NCBI GenBank assembly: GCA_964057225.1
Contig: OZ059900.1
Location: 16,879,638 to 16,943,637 of the forward strand
Direction of reading: 5' to 3'
DNA length: 64,000 bases
DNA from: Auanema rhodensis
Lineage: Eukaryota; Nematoda; Chromadorea; Rhabditida; Rhabditidae
Positions 52,761-62,228 of the stretch are shown here, one piece after another. The position numbers and the translations under genes were made by a program. The stretch's first letter is position 1, and each line of letters opens with the position of its first letter. The notes below the pieces were generated by a model, which did not search any database, was not told the DNA's origin, and was given only the letters and a program-made list of their open reading frames with translations.

Positions 52761-54367
52761 GAGTAAACAAAGTCGTATTGTAATAAAGCTGTCATTCAAA
52801 TGTTTGCGTATTGCGTACTGCCTGTTTCCAATTACATTATCAGTGCAGGCTCTGAAAGTTTTTCATAATCAAGGAATCACGTTCTAAATATTATAACTCG
52901 CGTACAGGAAAGTTAATTAAAAACAGAAACGAAACTATTATTGCTATTATATATTACACAAGCAGTCCGTGTTCATGAAGCTTGATATAATTGAGTAAAC
53001 TAAGTCGTATTGTAATAAAGCTGTCATTCAAATATTTGCGTATCGCGTACTGCCTGTTTCCAGTTATATTATCAGTGCAGGCTCTAAAAATTTTTCATAA
53101 TCAAGGAATCACGTTCTAAATATTATAACTCGCGTACAGGAAAGTTAATTAAAAACAGAAACGAAACTATTATTGCTATTATCTATTACACAAACAGTCC
53201 GTGTTCATGAAGATTGGTATGATTGAGTAAACTAAGTCGTATTGTAATAAAGCTGTCATTCAAATGTTTGCGTATTGCGTACTGCCTGTTTCCAATTATA
53301 TTATCAGTGCAGGCTCTGAAAGTTTTTATAATCAAGGAATCACGTTCTAAATATTATAACTCGCGTACAGGAAAGTTAATTAAAAACAGAAACGAAACTA
53401 TTATTGCTATTATATATTACACAAGCAGTCCGTGTTCATGAAGCTTGATATAATTGAGTAAACTAAGTCGTATTGTAATAAAGCTGTCATTCAAATGTTT
53501 GCGTATTGCGTACTGCCTGTTTCCAATTATATTATCAGTGCAGGCTCTGAAAGTTTTTCATAATCAAGGAATCACGTTCTAAATATTATAACTCGCGTAC
53601 AGGAAAGTTAATTAAAAACAGAAACAAAACTATTATTGCTATTATCTATTACACAAACAGTCCGTGTTCATGAAGATTGGTATGATTGAGTAAACTAAGT
53701 CGTATTGTAATAAAGCTGTCATTCAAATGTTTGCGTATTGCGTACTGCCTGTTTCCAATTATATTATCAGTGCAGGCTCTGAAAGTTTTTCATAATCAAG
53801 GAATCACGTTCTAAATATTATAACTCGCGTACAGGAAAGTTAATTAAAAACAGAAACGAAACTATTATTGCTATTATATATTACACAAGCAGTCCGTGTT
53901 CATGAAGCTTGATATAATTGAGTAAACTAAGTCGTATTGTAATAAAGCTGTCATTCAAATGTTTGCGTATTGCGTACTGCCTGTTTCCAATTATATTATC
54001 AGTGCAGGCTCTGAAAGTTTTTCATAATCAAGGAATCACGTTCTAAATATTATAACTCGCGTACAGGAAAGTTAATTAAAAACAGAAACGAAACTATTAT
54101 TGCTATTATCTATTACACAAACAGTCCGTGTTCATGAAGATTGGTATGATTGAGTAAACTAAGTCGTATTGTAATAAAGCTGTCATTCAAATGTTTGCGT
54201 ATTGCGTACTGCCTGTTTCCAATTATATTATCAGTGCAGGCTCTGAAAGTTTTTCATAATCAAGGAATCACGTTCTAAATATTATAACTCGCGTACAGGA
54301 AAGTTAATTAAAAACAGAAACGAAACTATTATTGCTATTATATATTACACAAGCAGTCCGTGTTCAT

Positions 54368-54599
54368 GAAGCTTGATATAATTGAGTAAACTAAGTCGTA
54401 TTGTAATAAAGCTGTCATTCAAATGTTTGCGTATTGCGTACTGCCTGTTTCCAATTATATTATCAGTGCAGGCTCTGAAAGTTTTTCATAATCAAGGAAT
54501 CACGTTCTAAATATTATAACTCGCGTACAGGAAAGTTAATTAAAAACAGAAACGAAACTATTATTGCTATTATATATTACACAAGCAGTCCGTGTTCAT
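54368..54599 (+). repeat. Representative B2 monomer (232 bp)
   Basis: Class marks are CAAATGTTTGCGTATTGCG, TTTCCAATTATATT, CTCTGAAAGTTTTTCATAATC, CGTACAGG and AAAAACAGAAACG. It contains GCGTATTGCGTACTGCC, a 7-bp near-direct repeat whose loss gives the 225-bp B3 class. A GTGTCC sub-variant occurs near 55144, 56754, 58144, 61153 and 62083. Confidence 0.85.
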
Positions 54600-54831
54600 G
54601 AAGCTTGATATAATTGAGTAAACTAAGTCGTATTGTAATAAAGCTGTCATTCAAATATTTGCGTATCGCGTACTGCCTGTTTCCAGTTATATTATCAGTG
54701 CAGGCTCTAAAAATTTTTCATAATCAAGGAATCACGTTCTAAATATTATAACTCGCGTACAGGAAAGTTAATTAAAAACAGAAACGAAACTATTATTGCT
54801 ATTATATATTACACAAGCAGTCCGTGTTCAT
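54600..54831 (+). repeat. Representative B1 monomer (232 bp)
   Basis: Class marks are CAAATATTTGCGTATCGCG, TTTCCAGTTATATT, CTCTAAAAATTTTTCATAATC, CGTACAGG and AAAAACAGAAACG. It typically alternates with B2 in 53.9-62.2 kb. Palindromes are TTCATGAA overlapping the unit boundary, AAGCTT and TTAATTAA. Confidence 0.85.
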
Positions 54832-57800
54832 GAAGCTTGATATAATTGAGTAAACTAAGTCGTATTGTAATAAAGCTGTCATTCAAATGTTTACGTATTG
54901 CGTACTGCCTGTTTCCAATTATATTATCAGTGCAGGCTCTGAAAGTTTTTCATAATCAAGGAATCACGTTCTAAATATTATAACTCGCGTACAGGAAAGT
55001 TAATTAAAAACAGAAACGAAACTATTATTGCTATTATATATTACACAAGCAGTCCGTGTTCATGAAGCTTGATATAATTGAGTAAACTAAGTCGTATTGT
55101 AATAAAGCTGTCATTCAAATGTTTGCGTATTGCGTACTGCCTGTGTCCAATTATATTATCAGTGCAGGCTCTGAAAGTTTTTCATAATCAAGGAATCACG
55201 TTCTAAATATTATAACTCGCGTACAGGAAAGTTAATTAAAAACAGAAACGAAACTATTATTGCTATTATATATTACACAAGCAGTCCGTGTTCATGAAGC
55301 TTGATATAATTGAGTAAACTAAGTCGTATTGTAATAAAGCTGTCATTCAAATATTTGCGTATCGCGTACTGCCTGTTTCCAGTTATATTATCAGTGCAGG
55401 CTCTAAAAATTTTTCATAATCAAGGAATCACGTTCTAAATATTATAACTCGCGTACAGGAAAGTTAATTAAAAACAGAAACGAAACTATTATTGCTATTA
55501 TCTATTACACAAGCAGTCCGTGTTCATGAAGCTTGATATAATTGAGTAAACTAAGTCGTATTGTAATAAAGCTGTCATTCAAATGTTTGCGTATTGCGTA
55601 CTGCCTGTTTCCAATTATATTATCAGTGCAGGCTCTGAAAGTTTCTCATAATCAAGGAATCACGTTCTAAATATTATAACTCGCGTACAGGAAAGTTAAT
55701 TAAAAACAGAAACGAAACTATTATTGCTATTATATATTACACAAGCAGTCCGTGTTCATGAAGCTTGATATAATTGAGTAAACTAAGTCGTATTGTAATA
55801 AAGCTGTCATTCAAATATTTGCGTATCGCGTACTGCCTGTTTCCAGTTATATTATCAGTGCAGGCTCTAAAAATTTTTCATAATCAAGGAATCACGTTCT
55901 AAATATTATAACTCGCGTACAGGAAAGTTAATTAAAAACAGAAACGAAACTATTATTGCTATTAGCTATTACACAAACAGTCCGTGTTCATGAAGATTGG
56001 TATGATTGAGTAAACTAAGTCGTATTGTAATAAAGCTGTCATTCAAATGTTTGCGTATTGCCTGTTGCCAGTTATATTATCAGTGCAGGCTCTAAACATT
56101 TTTCATTATGAAGCAATCGCGTTCTAAATATGATAACTCGCGTACTGGAAAAATAATTAAAAAAAGAAACGAAACTATTATTGCTATTATATATTACACA
56201 AGCAGTCCGTGTTCATGAAGCTTGATATAATTGAGTAAACTAAGTCGTATTGTAATAAAGCTGTCATTCAAATGTTTACGTATTGCGTACTGCCTGTTTC
56301 CAATTATATTATCAGTGCAGGCTCTGAAAGTTTTTCATAATCAAGGAATCACGTTCTAAATATTATAACTCGCGTACAGGAAAGTTAATTAAAAACAGAA
56401 ACGAAACTATTATTGCTATTATCTATTACACAAACAGTCCGTGTTCATGAAGATTGGTATGATTGAGTAAACTAAGTCGTATTGTAATAAAGCTGTCATT
56501 CAAATGTTTGCGTATTGCCTGTTGCCAGTTATATTATCAGTGCAGGCTCTAAACATTTTTCATTATGAAGCAATCGCGTTCTAAATATGATAACTCGCGT
56601 ACTGGAAAAATAATTAAAAAAAGAAACGAAACTATTATTGCTATTATATATTACACAAGCAGTCCGTGTTCATGAAGCTTGATATAATTGAGTAAACTAA
56701 GTCGTATTGTAATAAAGCTGTCATTCAAATGTTTGCGTATTGCGTACTGCCTGTGTCCAATTATATTATCAGTGCAGGCTCTGAAAGTTTTTCATAATCA
56801 AGGAATCACGTTCTAAATATTATAACTCGCGTACAGGAAAGTTAATTAAAAACAGAAACGAAACTATTATTGCTATTATATATTACACAAGCAGTCCGTG
56901 TTCATGAAGCTTGATATAATTGAGTAAACTAAGTCGTATTGTAATAAAGCTGTCATTCAAATATTTGCGTATCGCGTACTGCCTGTTTCCAGTTATATTA
57001 TCAGTGCAGGCTCTAAAAATTTTTCATAATCAAGGAATCACGTTCTAAATATTATAACTCGCGTACAGGAAAGTTAATTAAAAACAGAAACGAAACTATT
57101 ATTGCTATTATCTATTACACAAACATTCCGTGTTCATGAAGATTGGTATGATTGAGTAAACTAAGTCGTATTGTAATAAAGCTGTCATTCAAATGTTTGC
57201 GTATTGCGTACTGCCTGTTTCCAATTATATTATCAGTGCAGGCTCTGAAAGTTTTTCATAATCAAGGAATCACGTTCTAAATATTATAACTCGCGTACAG
57301 GAAAGTTAATTAAAAACAGAAACGAAACTATTATTGCTATTATATATTACACAAGCAGTCCGTGTTCATGAAGCTTGATATAATTGAGTAAACTAAGTCG
57401 TATTGTAATAAAGCTGTCATTCAAATGTTTGCGTATTGCGTACTGCCTGTTTCCAATTATATTATCAGTGCAGGCTCTGAAAGTTTTTCATAATCAAGGA
57501 ATCACGTTCTAAATATTATAACTCGCGTACAGGAAAGTTAATTAAAAACAGAAACGAAACTATTATTGCTATTATATATTACACAAGCAGTCCGTGTTCA
57601 TGAAGCTTGATATAATTGAGTAAACTAAGTCGTATTGTAATAAAGCTGTCATTCAAATATTTGCGTATCGCGTACTGCCTGTTTCCAGTTATATTATCAG
57701 TGCAGGCTCTAAAAATTTTTCATAATCAAGGAATCACGTTCTAAATATTATAACTCGCGTACAGGAAAGTTAATTAAAAACAGAAACGAAACTATTATTG

Positions 57801-60153
57801 CTATTATATATTACACAAGCAGTCCGTGTTCATGAAGCTTGATATAATTGAGTAAACTAAGTCGTATTGTAATAAAGCTGTCATTCAAATGTTTGCGTAT
57901 TGCGTACTGCCTGTTTCCAATTATATTATCAGTGCAGGCTCTGAAAGTTTTTCATAATCAAGGAATCACGTTCTAAATATTATAACTCGCGTACAGGAAA
58001 GTTAATTAAAAACAGAAACGAAACTATTATTGCTATTATATATTACACAAGCAGTCCGTGTTCATGAAGCTTGATATAATTGAGTAAACTAAGTCGTATT
58101 GTAATAAAGCTGTCATTCAAATGTTTGCGTATTGCGTACTGCCTGTGTCCAATTATATTATCAGTGCAGGCTCTGAAAGTTTTTCATAATCAAGGAATCA
58201 CGTTCTAAATATTATAACTCGCGTACAGGAAAGTTAATTAAAAACAGAAACGAAACTATTATTGCTATTATATATTACACAAGCAGTCCGTGTTCATGAA
58301 GCTTGATATAATTGAGTAAACTAAGTCGTATTGTAATAAAGCTGTCATTCAAATGTTTGCGTATTGCGTACTGCCTGTTTCCAATTATATTATCAGTGCA
58401 GGCTCTGAAAGTTTTTCATAATCAAGGAATCACGTTCTAAATATTATAACTCGCGTACAGGAAAGTTAATTAAAAACAGAAACGAAACTATTATTGCTAT
58501 TATCTATTACACAAACAGTCCGTGTTCATGAAGATTGGTATGATTGAGTAAACTAAGTCGTATTGTAATAAAGCTGTCATTCAAATGTTTGCGTATTGCG
58601 TACTGCCTGTTTCCAATTATATTATCAGTGCAGGCTCTGAAAGTTTTTCATAATCAAGGAATCACGTTCTAAATATTATAACTCGCGTACAGGAAAGTTA
58701 ATTAAAAACAGAAACGAAACTATTATTGCTATTATATATTACACAAGCAGTCCGTGTTCATGAAGCTTGATATAATTGAGTAAACTAAGTCGTATTGTAA
58801 TAAAGCTGTCATTCAAATATTTGCGTATCGCGTACTGCCTGTTTCCAGTTATATTATCAGTGCAGGCTCTAAAAATTTTTCATAATCAAGGAATCACGTT
58901 CTAAATATTATAACTCGCGTACAGGAAAGTTAATTAAAAACAGAAACGAAACTATTATTGCTATTATATATTACACAAGCAGTCCGTGTTCATGAAGCTT
59001 GATATAATTGAGTAAACTAAGTCGTATTGTAATAAAGCTGTCATTCAAATGTTTGCGTATTGCGTACTGCCTGTTTCCAATTATATTATCAGTGCAGGCT
59101 CTGAAAGTTTTTCATAATCAAGGAATCACGTTCTAAATATTATAACTCGCGTACAGGAAAGTTAATTAAAAACAGAAACGAAACTATTATTGCTATTATA
59201 TATTACACAAGCAGTCCGTGTTCATGAAGCTTGATATAATTGAGTAAACTAAGTCGTATTGTAATAAAGCTGTCATTCAAATATTTGCGTATCGCGTACT
59301 GCCTGTTTCCAGTTATATTATCAGTGCAGGCTCTAAAAATTTTTCATAATCAAGGAATCACGTTCTAAATATTATAACTCGCGTACAGGAAAGTTAATTA
59401 AAAACAGAAACGAAACTATTATTGCTATTATCTATTACACAAACAGTCCGTGTTCATGAAGATTGGTATGATTGAGTAAACTAAGTCGTATTGTAATAAA
59501 GCTGTCATTCAAATGTTTGCGTATTGCGTACTGCCTGTTTCCAATTATATTATCAGTGCAGGCTCTGAAAGTTTTTCATAATCAAGGAATCACGTTCTAA
59601 ATATTATAACTCGCGTACTGGAAAGTTAATTAAAAACAGAAACGAAACTATTATTGCTATTATATATTACACAAGCAGTCCGTGTTCATGAAGCTTGATA
59701 TAATTGAGTAAACTAAGTCGTATTGTAATAAAGCTGTCATTCAAATGTTTGCGTATTGCGTACTGCCTGTTTCCAATTATATTATCAGTGCAGGCTCTGA
59801 AAGTTTTTCATAATCAAGGAATCACGTTCTAAATATTATAACTCGCGTACAGGAAAGTTAATTAAAAACAGAAACGAAACTATTATTGCTATTATATATT
59901 ACACAAGCAGTCCGTGTTCATGAAGCTTGATATAATTGAGTAAACTAAGTCGTATTGTAATAAAGCTGTCATTCAAATATTTGCGTATCGCGTACTGCCT
60001 GTTTCCAGTTATATTATCAGTGCAGGCTCTAAAAATTTTTCATAATCAAGGAATCACGTTCTAAATATTATAACTCGCGTACAGGAAAGTTAATTAAAAA
60101 CAGAAACGAAACTATTATTGCTATTATCTATTACACAAACAGTCCGTGTTCAT

Positions 60154-60378
60154 GAAGATTGGTATGATTGAGTAAACTAAGTCGTATTGTAATAAAGCTG
60201 TCATTCAAATGTTTGCGTATTGCCTGTTGCCAGTTATATTATCAGTGCAGGCTCTAAACATTTTTCATTATGAAGCAATCGCGTTCTAAATATGATAACT
60301 CGCGTACTGGAAAGTTAATTAAAAAAAGAAACGAAACTATCATTGCTATCATCTATTACACAAACAGTCCCTGTTCAT
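60154..60378 (+). repeat. Representative B3 monomer (225 bp, 7-bp deletion)
   Basis: Class marks are GCGTATTGCCTGTTGCCAG in place of the GCGTATTGCGTACTGCC form, CTCTAAACATTTTTCATTATG, AAGCAATCGCG, AATATGATAAC, CGTACTGG and AAAAAAAGAAAC, with CAGTCCCTG at the end. The next unit usually starts GCTTGATATGATTGAGTAAGC. These variants are linked across the monomer border, so the amplified unit is larger than one monomer. Confidence 0.85.
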
Positions 60379-62225
60379 GAAGCTTGATATGATTGAGTAA
60401 GCTAAGTCGTATTGTATTAAAGCTGTCATTCAAATGTTTGCGTATTGCGTACTGCCTGTTTCCAATTATATTATCAGTGCAGGCTCTGAAAGTTTTTCAT
60501 AATCAAGGAATCACGTTCTAAATATTATAACTCGCGTACAGGAAAGTTAATTAAAAACAGAAACGAAACTATTATTGCTATTATATATTACACAAGCAGT
60601 CCGTGTTCATGAAGCTTGATATAATTGAGTAAACTAAGTCGTATTGTAGTAAAGCTGTCATTCAAATATTTGCGTATCGCGTACTGCCTGTTTCCAGTTA
60701 TATTATCAGTGCAGGCTCTAAAAATTTTTCATAATCAAGGAATCACGTTCTAAATATTATAACTCGCGTACAGGAAAGTTAATTAAAAACAGAAACGAAA
60801 CTATTATTGCTATTATATATTACACAAGCAGTCCGTGTTCATGAAGCTTGATATAATTGAGTAAACTAAGTCGTATTGTAATAAAGCTGTCATTCAAATG
60901 TTTGCGTATTGCGTACTGCCTGTTTCCAATTATATTATCAGTGCAGGCTCTGAAAGTTTTTCATAATCAAGGAATCACGTTCTAAATATTATAACTCGCG
61001 TACAGGAAAGTTAATTAAAAACAGAAACGAAACTATTATTGCTATTATATATTACACAAGCAGTCCGTGTTCATGAAGCTTGATATAATTGAGTAAACTA
61101 AGTCGTATTGTAATAAAGCTGTCATTCAAATGTTTGCGTATTGCGTACTGCCTGTGTCCAATTATATTATCAGTGCAGGCTCTGAAAGTTTTTCATAATC
61201 AAGGAATCACGTTCTAAATATTATAACTCGCGTACAGGAAAGTTAATTAAAAACAGAAACGAAACTATTATTGCTATTATATATTACACAAGCAGTCCGT
61301 GTTCATGAAGCTTGATATAATTGAGTAAACTAAGTCGTATTGTAATAAAGCTGTCATTCAAATATTTGCGTATCGCGTACTGCCTGTTTCCAGTTATATT
61401 ATCAGTGCAGGCTCTAAAAATTTTTCATAATCAAGGAATCACGTTCTAAATATTATAACTCGCGTACAGGAAAGTTAATTAAAAACAGAAACGAAACTAT
61501 TATTGCTATTATCTATTACACAAACAGTCCGTGTTCATGAAGATTGGTATGATTGAGTAAACTAAGTCGTATTGTAATAAAGCTGTCATTCAAATGTTTG
61601 CGTATTGCGTACTGCCTGTTTCCAATTATATTATCAGTGCAGGCTCTGAAAGTTTTTCATAATCAAGGAATCACGTTCTAAATATTATAACTCGCGTACT
61701 GGAAAGTTAATTAAAAACAGAAACGAAACTATTATTGCTATTATATATTACACAAGCAGTCCGTGTTCATGAAGCTTGATATAATTGAGTAAACTAAGTC
61801 GTATTGTAATAAAGCTGTCATTCAAATGTTTGCGTATTGCGTACTGCCTGTTTCCAATTATATTATCAGTGCAGGCTCTGAAAGTTTTTCATAATCAAGG
61901 AATCACGTTCTAAATATTATAACTCGCGTACAGGAAAGTTAATTAAAAACAGAAACGAAACTATTATTGCTATTATATATTACACAAGCAGTCCGTGTTC
62001 ATGAAGCTTGATATAATTGAGTAAACTAAGTCGTATTGTAATAAAGCTGTCATTCAAATGTTTGCGTATTGCGTACTGCCTGTGTCCAATTATATTATCA
62101 GTGCAGGCTCTGAAAGTTTTTCATAATCAAGGAATCACGTTCTAAATATTATAACTCGCGTACAGGAAAGTTAATTAAAAACAGAAACGAAACTATTATT
62201 GCTATTATATATTACACAAGCAGTC

Positions 62226-62228
62226 TGG
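62226..62228. other. B-to-A satellite junction (right), with inversion of A
   Basis: B sequence ends at 62225 (CAAGCAGTC, where CGTG or CCTG would follow). Reverse-complemented A sequence begins at 62229 (AAATTAAGGAAATTAGC). Three bases (TGG) fit neither. There is no target-site duplication shared with the left junction. Confidence 0.85.

Larger units (their letters stand above)
44907..53919 (+). repeat. B large higher-order unit, copy 2 (~9,013 bp)
   Basis: A direct, adjacent repeat of 33825-44906. The length difference is fully explained by two whole-unit losses: 922 bp (the four monomers between about 37,57x and 38,49x of copy 1, missing near 48,656) and one 1,147-bp pentamer. 11,082 - 922 - 1,147 = 9,013. 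Point differences are few: AGGATCTG in copy 1 at ~44530 against AGGCTCTG at ~53543, and CGTACTGAAAAG at ~50375 against CGTACTGGAAAG at ~40215. Confidence 0.87.
23385..62225 (+). repeat. Satellite family B array (232-bp basic monomer)
   Basis: An uninterrupted head-to-tail array of 38,841 bp, about 168 units, all in the same orientation. The basic unit is 232 bp, shown by GAAGCTTGATA starts at 54368, 54600 and 54832. Composition is about 32% GC. Constant words include GCAGGCTCT, AACTCGCGTAC, GTTAATTAA and TGTTCATGAAG. Length forms are 225 bp (7-bp deletion), 231 bp (1-bp deletion), 233 bp (extra T) and 240 bp (9-bp insertion, 1-bp deletion). I see no similarity to family A. The HindIII site AAGCTT is present in the GAAGCTTG units and absent from the GAAGATTGG units. 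Stretches not covered by the sub-features below hold the same monomer classes in mixed order and nothing else. Confidence 0.97.
53920..62225 (+). repeat. Right part of B array, B1/B2-rich
   Basis: About 36 units, dominated by B2 and B1 in runs such as B2-B2-B1. Rare B3 units lie at about 55.99, 56.45 and 60.15 kb. Local markers show duplications. TTTACGTATTGCG occurs near 54890 and 56276. GGAAAAATAATTAAAAAAAG occurs near 56148 and 56604. The CGTACTGG+AAAAACAG combination occurs at 59612 and 61693, 2,081 bp apart, which equals eight 232-bp units plus one 225-bp unit. The last unit stops at CAAGCAGTC. Confidence 0.85.

Noticed and set aside
31038-53441. Twenty-three near-identical 72-75-codon open frames on + in family B as a small-protein gene family
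   Set aside because: They start at TTG, repeat at monomer spacing, have no domain, and exist only where a 1-bp deletion makes the unit length a multiple of three. Sister units without it are closed. They are satellite sequence.
54600-54831. Sequence relationship between family A and family B
   Set aside because: By eye I find no shared block longer than a few AT-rich bases in either orientation. They appear unrelated.
23385-62225. Family B as a composite transposon or helitron insertion between A arrays
   Set aside because: No terminal inverted repeats, target-site duplication, transposase-like frame or internal non-repeat sequence was seen. The flanking A arrays are inverted and end at different unit phases.
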